DNA from: Diabrotica undecimpunctata
Lineage: Eukaryota > Arthropoda > Insecta > Coleoptera > Chrysomelidae
Direction of reading: 5' to 3'
Length of the DNA stretch: 64,000 nt
Assembly (NCBI RefSeq): GCF_040954645.1
Contig: NC_092804.1
Span: forward strand, 41,693,753 to 41,757,752
The notes beneath the pieces are model-generated. The model was given only the letters and a program-made list of their open reading frames with translations. It had not been told where the DNA came from and made no database searches. The position numbers were made by a program, and so were the translations under genes. Below are positions 12,205 through 23,339 of the stretch, piece by piece. The number at the start of each line of letters is the position of its first letter. Position 1 is the first letter of the stretch.

Positions 12205-15200
12205 CTGGTAATTTTTTGTATCTAAGCTAATCGTAAGCTACTAATCATAATATCAGCTAACTGTTTGTTTGTAGGAACATATCCAATAACAAAATGTCCT
12301 TTATTTACCATATCTTTTACGAAATGATGTTTTACATCAATATGTTTTGAGCATTTGGTCTCATAAGTTTGAGCCATTTTTTTGCAACCTTGGTTGTCCT
12401 AAAAAATTTTAATAGGATATTTAAAATCAAACATTTCCTTTAAAATTTGACCTAAAAACAAACACTCAGTGATACACGCAGACAGAGCCAAATATTCGGC
12501 TTCACTGCTACTAAAGACAATTACAGTTTACTTTTTAGAACACTAGTTGACAACTTTATTATTACAAAGAATAATGTATCCAGAACCACTATCTTTGTCA
12601 TTAGCATCGCTCGCAAAATCTGAGTCAGTATATGCATGAACCGAAACTTGATAATTTTTAGTAAATTTATTGTATATTAAGCCCAACTTGTTAGTATAGC
12701 TCAAAGAACAAATTACATTTTTTAGATGCTTCCAATGATTACTATTACAATTATTTTAAAATCTTCCACAAAATAAAATTGTAAAACACACATCTGGCCT
12801 AGTGCTAAGCATTAAATACATCAAGCTACTAAGTACCTCCTTATAATGGACTTTAAAATCAGTTTGAGCTTCTTTTTCTAAATTTAATTTAGGTTCCATT
12901 GGAATTTTACTAATCTTGCAGTTTATTATGTTAAAACGATTAACAATTTTTTTAACTAAATTTTTCAGGCTAACAACTAAAGTCTTATATTTCCTTTCAA
13001 TTTCATATCCTAAAAAGACAATTTTTGTTTTATTTGATAAATCACTTAATTCTAATTTTTTTTGTAAATTTAATTTTAAAAATTTGACAAAAATCTTCAG
13101 AAATTAAAATAACAAAAATGTCATCTACCCATATCAAAACATAAAGTTTTCCATTGAAATAGAGCCAAGTTTCAACCTTAGATCTTTTGAATCCTAGATT
13201 ATATAAATGCTTATTAATAGTTGTATTACAATATTTAGGCTTAACACTTGGGTCATTCGGTGGCTTTAAAAACACATCACTAGACATTGGACTTTTCAAA
13301 AAAGCACTTTTCACGTCAAGTTGATGAATATCCATATTACGATCTACAGCAATGGGTTACAGCACCCTCGGGGTAGTTAATCTAGCTACTGGTGCATACT
13401 CGTCTTTGTTGTCCAATGCTAGCTGCTAATAGCCTCTAGCCACTAATCAAGCTCTTTTCACTAACTGACCATCAACATTTTTCTCAACAAAAATCCATCG
13501 TGAATCAATGATTACATCATCAGCCTTAGGTTCTACCAAAGTCCAGGTATAGTTGATTTCTAACGCCAAAAGTTCCATATGGCCTCCTTCCATCAATTCC
13601 CCATCAAAACAGCTTCAGTGTAGTTTTTATGTAATTCAGTAGGTAGACAGTCAGCAGATAAAGGCATCATGAAGGTCACTTCATAGTTGTCAGGATAAGA
13701 AGGCATACGTATATTTCTTTAACTTCTACGTATCTGATGTTCCTAATTACTATTAGGTTGTATTACTTTAGGTTCAATTTTAACAGGTTCAGTAATAGCA
13801 TGTTCATCCAAATCTGTATGTCTCCAAGTTTCATCAAATCTAACTGAACAAAATGTAAATACTGCTCGTTTTAGAGGGTCTTAGAGGCGGTATCCATTGT
13901 CAAAATACCCAATAAAAATAAATTTTCTTAATCTTTCATCAAATTTTGCAGTGTACAGTCATTAGGCAATGTACTTGTAGGAGTACAGAATCTTGTATAG
14001 CTATTCCTTGACTAGTACAAAAATCTTTAAATCTTTTAGAACTATTCTTTCCAGCATTATCGCATCTCAAATACTCTATTTTCAAGTTGAATTTTGATTA
14101 AGTTAAGGCTACCAAATTTTTTAAGCATGTTTCCACTTTATTCTTTTCTTTAATAAGGTATAACACTTCAAAATGACTGTAATGATCACTGAATGAAACA
14201 TCATAATTATTACCATCATGAGTAGAAGGGCTAATTTCCACAGACACCTGTGGACACATAGTGAAGTAAGCGTCGAGCTTTCCTTTCACTTGGATGCTCT
14301 TTAAAAATGGAAAACGTGTTTGCTTACCTTTCAAGCATATCTCACATTCTGAACTCACAGGAAATCTACAAGAGTGTCCCATTCGCTTGTGCCACAACTC
14401 AGGTGTATCACGAACAATGTTAATCAATTTTCCAGTAATAATTGCAGTATTACTCCTCATGATTTTTACTTCCTTATTTTCAAAAATCACACGAAAACCT
14501 TTTCCTTTATTTTGTTTTACTGGTAGTAATTGGAACAAAGATGGTCACAAACAAAAACATCATTTAAAGTAACTGAAAGTCCTTCTTCAGATATAGCTGA
14601 GAAGCTACCTTTAAATTTTGCTGCTACAGTTTCATCAACCTTTGCTACATTTATTTGTCTATCCATTGCTTTGGAATTAGTCAAAAATTTAATATATTTT
14701 AATGCAAACAGGTGATTTGTACAACCACTATCCACAACCAGATGTACACTATTCATTAGATTTAGTAGACTAGTAACTTCCTTTGTTTTTAAACTATCAT
14801 TTACTATTAAACTATTTTTCATAAAATCTATAGTTACTTTGAATTGATCAGAACGAAATAAAATATCAATGGATGTTACAACTAAACTAAATTTGTCAAG
14901 CATTGCAGATAAAAATTCTTAAGGTTTTATTAAAATCCACCAAAAACTCAATCAAGTTGCCGTCTTCTTTAAGTAATAAGTTGGGCAACTTTTTCTGGAT
15001 TTGTACTCGAGACTAAAGTCCTGTCTTTTCGTAAACAACTTTAAGAGCTTCCATCATTCCCATCGAAGTTTCGTGGGTTTTAATTATCTCCAAAACATTA
15101 TCCCCAACTAACTGAACAATAATATCCTTTGCAGTAGAATCACTTTTAACAAGTCTTTGTACTTATCGTCAGTGCTAGCAGGTTTCTCTTAAAAAATGAC

Positions 15201-15295
15201 GTTAAGAACGCCATGTCGTTCCAATGTTCTTTTCAATCGAAATTTTCACGAATGAAAACTGGCTCCATTAAATTGTTTTACATTAGCCATACAAA
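12205..15295 (-). pseudogene. Ty1/copia retrotransposon polyprotein, decayed
   Basis: The minus strand runs in copia order. Gag begins near 15283 (MANVKQFNGASF) and the protease region is at 14517-14903 (VDSGCTNHL). GAG-pre-integrase follows with LWHKRMGH and CEICLKGKQT (14340-14420), then scraps of integrase. Next is the RT with HQLDVKSAFL (13300) and WVDDIFV (13120-13140), and last RNase H with YTDSDFASD, SSSEAEYLA and KHIDVKHHFVKD (12310-12640). Integrase precedes RT, which is diagnostic of copia. Many stops and shifts interrupt it, and one splits GAG-pre-integrase from protease. I could not see LTRs on either side. Confidence 0.85.
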
Positions 15296-15299
15296 AATG

Positions 15300-15838
15300 A
15301 TTGTGGACGAAACCATAACTAAATAATTACACACGTGCAAAAATTTTGAACACAATTTTACAATTACACAGCACAATTACACTTTGAGCAGAACAAATTT
15401 TACTTTGTTTGAAACACAAACTCAAACTAAACACGTGTTTACGCAGGTTAATCATAATAACACTATTGTTATATTTAATTAGAAAAGAAATAAGTTTTAT
15501 TGTTTTACAAGTACAAGTGTAAGGTGTACAGAGACCGGTGACAAGTAACAAGTAAGTCATCAGACATCATTAAAATAAAACGTGTTGCCAACAATTACAA
15601 AATAATTATAGTACTGAATTGTACAGCAACAGTCAACACAAATGCGATACAAATTTGATTTTTTGTTCACACTGTAAAAGCATAGATCACATGTCTATCT
15701 CAAAAAGTGTCTCTCTTATGATAAGTAAAAAATTAAAAATATAATGATATCGCGAAATTTATAAGTTTACAACAGTAAGTTGTTTACAGTTTAGTAAGTT
15801 ACAACTCATTTTCACCGCTAACAAATTATAACAAAAAT
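15300..15838. other. Copia upstream region, no LTR recognised
   Basis: This stretch lies 5' of the copia gag start. It is AT-rich with repeated ACAATTACA-type words but no clear LTR ends, primer site or gene. Confidence 0.4.
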
Positions 15839-15839
15839 T

Positions 15840-16500
15840 AAACAAAAATTCTACGAATATCATACATTCAATTGAGAGAGTGTCAAACATGGAAATAACT
15901 AGAAGAATAGGAAATGAAGCGGAAATCATATTAAATATCTACAGAAAAATCTTGGGTACTTAGGACATGTGTAGAGAGGGCAAAATACTCATTATTACAA
16001 CTTATTCTGTAAGGCAAGATTTAAGGAAAGCAAAATATAGGAAGGCGAAGAATAACCTGGCTTAATATCTGAAGGAGGAGATAAAACGAAGCTACATCGA
16101 AGAAAAACGTTTGATTTGGTATGGACATGTGAGAAGAACAGATCATACAAGGTGGAGAGCAAAGATTTCGGATTGGAGCCCAATAGGAAGGAGGAAAAGA
16201 GGTAGACCCCGAAGATCATGGAGGGATGAAGTGGACGAGGCCATGGAAACACGAGACCTTAGAGATGGAGAATGGCAGAACAGAAAGGACTGGAAACGTT
16301 GGCTGAAAGAAGGAAGGCGGCGACAGCTGTAAAAATCCTTATATAGATAGATAGATATCTGAAGAAATGGTTTGAATGCAGTAGTGGATAACTATTTAGA
16401 TTAGAGCGACGATCAACAGGGTCTACATAGCTATGGTGATTTCCAACTATCCATAGAAGATGGAACTTGAAAAAGAAGAAGAGAATATTCCAGATGGGAA
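15840..16500 (+). pseudogene. LINE 3' tail, split by a second LINE tail
   Basis: The first part (15840-16064) reads a LGYLGHV-type segment with stops. The second part (16365-16500) continues with LKKWFECSSG...LFR, then FPTIHRRW and an AAGAAGAAG tail. The two parts join smoothly once the insert 16075-16354 and one copy of the 10-bp duplication are disregarded. This is the same C-terminal type as the tails at 10775 and 22277. Confidence 0.65.
16075..16354 (+). mobile_element. Inserted LINE tail flanked by a 10-bp duplication
   Basis: It encodes RLIWYGHVRRTDHTRWRAKI...RRKRGRPRRSWRDEVDEAME...WKRWLKEGRRRQL, followed by a stop and a TAGA microsatellite tail. The flanks carry ATATCTGAAG at 16065-16074 and 16355-16364, a clean target-site duplication. 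The copy is 5'-truncated to about 280 bp. Confidence 0.8.
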
Positions 16501-16739
16501 ATGTTTAGCCACAAAGGTAAAAAAAGTAATTATTGGTTTATTTAACTCGTGCTGTTTCGTTTGAAAAATCATATATGCACTTTGAGTGTTTAGTTCTTTT
16601 TCATTATAGTAATGAGGTTCAGTATTTCCATCTACTTCGAACCATTTTGAGAAATTTCTTCCCCACTGTTTGTTTCGTTTGCATGGGTTTACAAGTAAGT
16701 ATTGGATAAAATACTTTTATTAAGAACGTTGAAATAATA

Positions 16740-17400
16740 TTTATTTAAAATCCGTAAACTAATTTTCAATACCAAACTCAGAATTTCGCTTTAATCTGTG
16801 CCTTCTAAGAATTGCAAGGCAAAACAGACGTTGATAAAGATGTAATTAGAGACATGGGGAATCTAAAAATTGCATTCCACAACATATCTCCTCAACTAAG
16901 CAAAATTCTTAGTGAATTGGTTTCTTGTACTCGTACAGAGTATATCGCAATAAAAAGGAAAAGACAGTTAAGATTTGATTTCACGTACAGGGCGCCTGCG
17001 CATCCGCTTATACGTATTTAGGCCTAATAGACCTCATCAGAACGGCTTTCGCAGTCGCTCTGAACGTGAAAATAAATCTTTTCTGTCTTAGGAAGCAACT
17101 CTAACATGGCTTCGTATAGACGCAAATAGCGACATCTGATAATAAAATCCGTAAACTAATTTTCGAAACCAAATTCAGAATTTCGCTTGAATCTGTGCCT
17201 TCTAAGAATTGCAAGGCCTCATCAGAACGGCTTTCGCAGTCGCTTGGAACGTGAAAAAACAGAAAAGATTTATTTTCATATTCAGAGCGACTGCGAAAGC
17301 CGTTCTGATTAGGCCTATTAGGCCGAAATACGTATAAGCGGAGGCGCAGGCGCCCTGTACGTGACATCAAATCTTAACTGTCTTTTCCTTTTTAATATTT
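16740..17400. repeat. Inverted and direct repeats with hammerhead ribozyme cores
   Basis: An inverted pair spans about 16955-17085 and 17259-17397. A direct pair of about 75 bp lies at 16748 and 17148. The inverted arms each hold a hammerhead layout. On the minus strand at 17004-17046, CCGTT is followed by CTGATGA, a GG-TC...GGCC stem, TAAA, then TACGTATA and AGCGG. On the plus strand at 17300-17341, CCGTT is followed by CTGATTA, GGCC-TATTA-GGCC, GAAA, TACGTATA and AGCGG. CCGTT pairs with AGCGG as stem I. Each arm has one core substitution that the other lacks. This is consistent with terminal repeats of a Penelope-like element. A third partial copy stops at 17216. Confidence 0.65.
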
Positions 17401-18165
17401 ATTTACCTTTTAATACCAAGCACAAATGTACCTCTGTCCAAAAAAACAAAAAAAGTTCACGACTTGCAACGAATTATACTAAAACTTTACGTTATTTTAA
17501 TAACCTTGGATAAAATTATATGTAAATTTAATTCTTATCTTGAATACTACAACGAACAAATAAATGAAAATCTACTTTAGTATTTTATAAAGAATCATTA
17601 GGAATAGTTAGAGTTATGGTATACTTACAGAACGAACTGCTTTACAACTAGTCATAAAGTACAAGCTCTGCAGGATTTCTTTAACTATAAAGCGGGGAAA
17701 ACAAATCAATACGAAGCACAAAAGTGAACATTGCGAAAACCCTTAAAGTTTGATTTTCCAGTTTCTCCAATTTGGTATGCAAGTTGTGTTTTATGCTCAA
17801 AATATTTAAATTGGATAATAATTTTAAAGGAACAATGTAACTCTAATACATGAATTTGAAAATAACTGAAAATATTTTAAACTTTAATAAATGTTATTAT
17901 TATAAAAGTTAGGCACTGCTTCAGAACTTCATCATTATTGTATGAAATAAACTACATTTCCCCTTAAATTAACACTTAATAGTCAATTATCATGTCAATT
18001 TTAGTCTTTCTCTCATATTAATTTCAGGAATGTAATATTGGACAACGATTCTTGCTATTAAGTGAATATTATTTCACATTTAAAATTAATAGGAATAATT
18101 TATGCTCTCTTCTATAACTGTCTCAATACCAGTTGCTATTTTATCATACTCATAGAATCTTCACA
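17401..18165. other. No gene recognised
   Basis: AT-rich sequence with only short frames and no motif that I recognise. Confidence 0.5.
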
Positions 18166-18169
18166 TATT

Positions 18170-18360
18170 CACCGGGAACCCCTACTTCACCATGGCTCTA
18201 CAACCCAATTAAATCCCTGGCCTTCCTCAGGAAACCTCTCAATTCGTTACGGTCTGTAACTATTCTCCTTCATGATCGACTACGAAGGAGATTTCTTACG
18301 TCCTCATCCCCATCATCCCCCCATCGTTTTTTGATTTCCCAATAAGTATTTTCCCTTTAA
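18170..18360 (-). pseudogene. LINE 3' tail fragment
   Basis: The minus strand reads a YWEIKKRWGDDGDEDVRNLLRSRS segment, then VTDRNELRGFLRKARDLIGL. This corresponds to the GRPRKRW...DR..WR..+EA+...GL C terminus of the common truncated LINE type. Stops are present. A 27-bp-offset tandem duplication of TATGAATTATTA-type sequence follows at 18395-18450. Confidence 0.5.
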
Positions 18361-18820
18361 TTCTTACATTCAAAAGTTTTATGTCGCGGTCAATTATTTA
18401 TGAATTATTATTTAGAAACTTAATTTATGAATTATTATCTAGAAACTTATTTAGAAACAGAATTAAAGAATTTTTTAACATTACAACTGTTATTTGAATC
18501 ATTTTCCTTTAAATGTATAAAAACTTTTTAAAGGCACAAAATAATTTTTTCAATTTTCATGATTGTTTAAAAAACACAAAGGAAATTTAGCTGTACGCCG
18601 CGTCGTTAAGATTTCGTCATCAGTTATTTCCCGTGTACCTTTTAGAGCCTTCAAAAACCCGTATAACATTTTTTCAGCTTTTTTTTTTTCTTTATTGGCC
18701 TATTAGCCGAAGCATTTGATGAATATGGGCTATAGCCCAGTCTGGTTATGCAAAAATTATCGATTTCACGGCAAAATTTTTCGCAGATATCTGAAGCTTT
18801 TAAGACATAGGTGGGGGTTA

Positions 18821-19788
18821 GATTAGATTAGATTAAGAGAGGTGGCCTTTCGGCCTATTCCACTGCGACCTTTTCAGATCTATTGTGGTCCTCTAGTCCT
18901 AGATAACATTCTCTAGCCTCTCCCTTTTTATAAAGTCTAGTAGCTTCGAGACTGTACCTTCCATGTAGCTGTATGCCGGTGGATTTTCTTCTCCTAATGC
19001 AAAGAACCGCACATTTGCCAGACTGTCACACTGACATAAAATGTGCTCTGCTGTTTCTTCTTCGAGGTGACAGAATCTGCACAGGTCATCATCTGATAAT
19101 CCCATCAGCTTCAAGTGCCTATTCAGCTTACAGTGCCCTGTTAGAAGACCTACTATGACCTTGACTGTTTTCCTGTCTTTGCTTATTAGGTCTGCCGTAA
19201 ATTTTGGCGAATGTTCTGTAATGAACTGTTTCGCCTGTCTTTGTCCTGGTGAATTCTTCCACCATTCCAGAGATTTGCGAGCTACCCACTTCCTTGTAGC
19301 CGTTCTTGTTACTGATTTAGCAACTCCGCAGAAGGGTTCCGGTCCAATGAATGGCAATGATGAGCCTTGTTTGGTCATTTCATCTGCTTTTTCATTGCCC
19401 TTATGACCCTCGTGCCCCGGTACCCAGGCTACCGTAACCTTGCTACGGTCTCCTAGTTTATTTAGGGCACACACGCAATCCCATACTAGCTTAGAATTGA
19501 CCTCTACGGAATTGAGTGCCTTAAGCGCTGCCTGACTATCTGTGAAGATAGCAACTGAACAGAACGTTCTTTCCTGCCTTTCTATTTCTTCCACGCAGTG
19601 ATGGATTGCAGTTATTTCCGCCTGGAAAACTGTCACATCCTTAGATAGACTTACCGGGAAATCTATCCCTTGATTTGTCCCTACTATGCCGGCTCCCACA
19701 CCCTCCGATGTTTTTGAGCCATCCGTGTACCAGGTAGCAGCAGCTTGTATGGGTACACCTTTATTCCAGTCTTCCCTGCCTGGTATCT
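18821..19788 (-). mobile_element. 5'-truncated LINE with RNase H, 13-bp target duplication
   Basis: A single open frame (18899-19699, extending upstream in frame to about 19788) encodes an RNase H domain: WYTDGSKTSEGVG, VFQAEI, FTDSQAALKAL and VPGHEGHKGNEKADEMTK. A C-terminal CRFCHLEEETAEHILCQC zinc-binding motif follows. The RT is absent because the copy is 5'-truncated. The 3' end is a TTAGA-type simple repeat at 18821-18836. TAGGTGGGGGTTA occurs at 18808-18820 and 19789-19801 as the target duplication. The unbroken frame suggests a fairly recent insertion. RNase H presence points to an I-, LOA- or R1-type LINE. Confidence 0.85.
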
Positions 19789-20811
19789 TAGGTGGGGGTT
19801 ACTAGATGACGAATACATGAAAAAGTACTCGCATTTTTACCTTGGGTTTTTTTAAACAATAATTTATGGTAGCAGTTTGATTTTTTGTCTATAAGTTTTT
19901 TCTTTTGTATTTTACATAAACAATATTTATATCATTTTTTTATATCAAGAATATCTTTATTTTTCCGTTTTTTAAATTAAAATTGATAAATAACTTACGG
20001 AGATATTTGCAGAAAAGCAGTTTTTTTGCACTAATTTATAAATTTTATTAATTTTTTTATTAGCAAAATAAAATGTTATTATTACATTTGAATATCGAGG
20101 AATTACTGTCTTTTAAATGTGTGCTAAATTTCCCCCCTATCGGACAAATAGTTTAAAAGTTATTTAATTTATTTATCCCTGAGGCTAAATATTTAAACTA
20201 TTGAATTTGCTCTATTAATGATGCTAGAAACATTTAGCAAATTTCATAGGATTCTTTAAGACTTAAACTATCTCAGAAGTTAAATGCATATTGCGTTTTC
20301 ATCGAAATTATTTACAAAATAAACGTTTGAAAAAGGGGTATGTTTTTGCTTATAAACAATTGTAATAACTTTTATATTTTTCAAGCTACAGACTTGTACG
20401 TACAACCATCGGATAGCTGGTAAAAAAACACATGAAAAAAAACCTTCTATGAACAATAGGAACGAAGTTAGGGACTAATTTTAAAAAAAAATCATATCTC
20501 CATTGTTTATAAACATTAAGAAATAAAATTTGTACAAATTTTGAATGAAAATCTAAACTTTATGTTAAAACTTATAGCTATAAAAATCATCCAATTTTTC
20601 GAAACTTACAGTCCTTCGAAACAAAGGTATTTCCGAAAGATCGACATAGTAAAGTGGAGGGGATAACTGTTTCAGCTCCGCTTTATTTTTCGAGATCGGA
20701 ACTTCAAATTGAAACACATAGGAAAAATTTACATTATCTTGGCTCGCATTGCAGCTAGAAGCCTCTTTTTTTTAATCTGGGGTAGGTCGTCGAAATATGA
20801 ATAACTACATA

Positions 20812-21077
20812 ATTACTATTTAAATGGGAATAAGCCACAATTAAAGGTTAAAGTACGTTTATTGCCGTTTCAATTTCCACTTCGGAAATCGTTCTCAAAA
20901 TACAAACATTAGTAAAAATTTATTTAAACATTATTTCTAATGTTTGTATTTTGAGAACGATTTCCGAAGTGGAAATTGAAACGTCAATAAACGTACGTTA
21001 ACCTTTATTTGTGGCTTATTCCCATTTAAATAGTAATTACTTTAAAATGCCACAAGAAAATAGCTTCAAAACAATAT
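20812..21077. mobile_element. Inverted pair of Penelope-like terminal repeats
   Basis: Two copies of the repeat seen at 787 and 23107 lie head to head, meeting near 20930. Each begins at the outside with ATTACTATTTAAATGGGAAT. The flanks share TATGAATAACTACATA at 20796-20811 and 21078-21093, so the pair arrived as one unit. Each copy has the ATTTCC-loop-GGAAAT stem and GAAACGTC of a degenerate hammerhead. No coding sequence is present. Confidence 0.75.
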
Positions 21078-22276
21078 TATGAATAACTACATAGTTTCAC
21101 TGGCCGGGAAATATGGGAAACCTCGGAAAAATTGAGTCCATTTGAAATTCACCATAAAAACTTACTTTTTTTTAATTTGGCTGGAATAGTCTGTCGCAGT
21201 ATTAATAATGATGACATTTTTTTTTTTTCATTTTATATCAATGATGTAATAATACTTATATATTTTATAATTTAAATTTCAGGTAATGTTTTACACATTA
21301 TTTCGCCATATTCCTTATATTAATTAGAATTATTTACTACTTTGACGATCTATATGTTTATATATGTGTATAGGTATATGTACAGTACGAGGACGGTAAA
21401 CACATTTATTTATGTTTTTAGATCTAAATATTTTCAAAGATCACAGAGTATACCGTCCTTGTGTCCTTACATTTTATATGTATTCATGTGAATAGGAGAA
21501 AGGTCATCTATATAATAGAAAACCGGTAATATATCTTAGTATGAAGGTTTCTTTTTTTAAATGTAAGTTTTTTTACCAGCTATTAAATGGTTGTACGTAC
21601 AAGACTACAAGTCTGTAGCTTGAAAAATATAGAAGTTATTATAATTGTTTATAAGTAAAAAACATACCCCTTTTTCAAACGTTTATTTTGTTAATATTTT
21701 CGATGAAAACGCAATATGTATTTAACTTCTGAGATCGTTTAAGTCTTAAAGAATCCTATGAAATTTGCTAAATGTGTCCAGCATCATTAATAGAGCAAAT
21801 TCAATAATTTAATTATTTAGCCTCAGGGATAAATAAATTAAATAACTTTTAAACTATTTGACCGATCGGGGGGAAATTTCGCACAAATTTAAAAGACGCT
21901 AATTCCTCGATGTTCAAGTGTAATAATAACATTTTATTTTGCTAATAAAAAAATTAATAAAATTTATAAATTAGTGCAAAAAAACTGCTTTTTTGCAAAT
22001 ATCTCCGTAAGTTATTTATCAATTTTAATTAAAAAAACTTTTTAAATTCTTGATATAAAAAAATTATATAAATATTGTTTATGTAAAATATAAGGGAAAA
22101 AACTTATAGACAAAAAATCAAATTGTGACCATAAATTATTGTTTAAAAAAAATGCAAGGTAAAAATACGAGTACTTTTTCATCTATTCGTCATCTAGTAA
22201 CCCCCACCTAGGTCTTAAAAGCTTCAGATATCTGCGAAAGATTTTTCGAACTTTTTTTAACCAGACTGGGCTACTA

Positions 22277-22960
22277 ATACTTAATACTTCTAAGACTAAA
22301 CGTATGGTTGTCAGCAAAACGGAGTTACAACCAACGAACATCAGAGCGTATGGAATAGAGTTAGAAGAAGAATAGAGTTAGAGTCGACAATATTACCTAT
22401 TTGGGCGTAACGTTAACGATAACTAGGATATAAATAAAGAAAGAGCCGCCTTCTATAAATTAAAGAAAATTCTAATTAATAGAGATATTACGTTAAATCT
22501 TAAAACCATATTAATACGCTGCTACATATTCTCCACTTTGCTGTATGGTATGGAGAGCCGGACCCTTACAGAGAAAATAATGAAAAAATTGGAGGCCTTT
22601 GAGATGTGGAGTTATCGACGAGTATTGCAAATAAGTTGGGTTGATCGAATAAGAAAAGAAATAGTTTTACATCGAATGAAAAAAAGCGCAGAACTAACAA
22701 AAACGATAAAAATTTGAAAGTTACAATATTTCGGTCATAATGAGACATCCAGAGAAATATAACCTTCTACACCTTATAATACAGGGTAAGATCGCCGGAA
22801 GGAGGGCCCAGGCCGAAGAAGAACATCCTGGTTCCGAAATCTCTGAGAATGATATCAAGAAACCACCGCTAATTTATTTAGAGCCGCCGTAAACAAAGTT
22901 ATTATTGCCAATATGATCGCCAACGTTCAATAATCAGACAGGGTAGTGAAAGGAGAAGAA
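22277..22960 (+). pseudogene. LINE C-terminal region, decayed
   Basis: The plus strand shows TKRMVVSKTELQPTNIRAYG, then INKERAAFYKLKKILINRDITLNLKTILIRCYIFSTLLYGMES, KKLEAFEMWSYRRVLQISWVDRI, LQYFGHN, GRRRTSWFRNL and AAVNKVIIANMIANV. This is the RT thumb and C-terminal region of the common truncated LINE type. Several stops and shifts occur. It starts right at the outer end of the long-armed element (18733-22273). Confidence 0.75.
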
Positions 22961-23106
22961 TTGTTCTATATTTTGCAATTCAGGCAAAGGCATTTTGAGT
23001 TCCTAAAGGACATCTGCGAGTTTTGCGATTTGAAGTGCTTTTAAGATATTTTTCGTCAAAACAATCCACGCCTCCTTTATTATGGTTATGTTTTCTGGTT
23101 TATTAG

Positions 23107-23275
23107 TAATTACTGTTTAAATGGAAATAAGCCACAATTAAAGGTTAAATTACGTTTATTGACGTTTCAATTTCCACTTCGGAAATCGTTCTCAAAATAC
23201 AAATATTAGTAAATTAAACAAATTTTTGGTTTTCTGTTATTTAGTGAAAAATTCTTCTTTTAAAAATTTTTTAAA
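23107..23275 (-). repeat. Penelope-like terminal repeat
   Basis: This is another copy of the repeat at 787 and 20812, starting ATTACTGTTTAAATGG. It shares the further sequence TTAGTGAAAAATTCTTC with the copy at 787, so both extend beyond the hammerhead-like core in the same way. Confidence 0.6.
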
Positions 23276-23339
23276 AAATTTCTTCAGAACAATATTAAAA
23301 AACTGTTATGGTTTATTAGTATTGAGACCAATGCATTTG

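Larger units (their letters stand above)
18733..22273. mobile_element. Element with ~720-bp terminal inverted arms and TA flanks
   Basis: The left arm (18733-18820 continued at 19802-20435) and right arm (about 21545-22273) are reverse complements at roughly 90% identity by eye. The outer ends are GCCCAGTCTGGTTA and its complement, each next to TA, as expected for a TA-targeting DNA transposon. The 1.1-kb interior (20436-21544) has no transposase frame that I can read, so it is non-autonomous or foldback-like. Two later insertions sit in it: a LINE in the left arm (18821-19788) and a Penelope repeat pair in the spacer (20812-21077). Confidence 0.7.
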
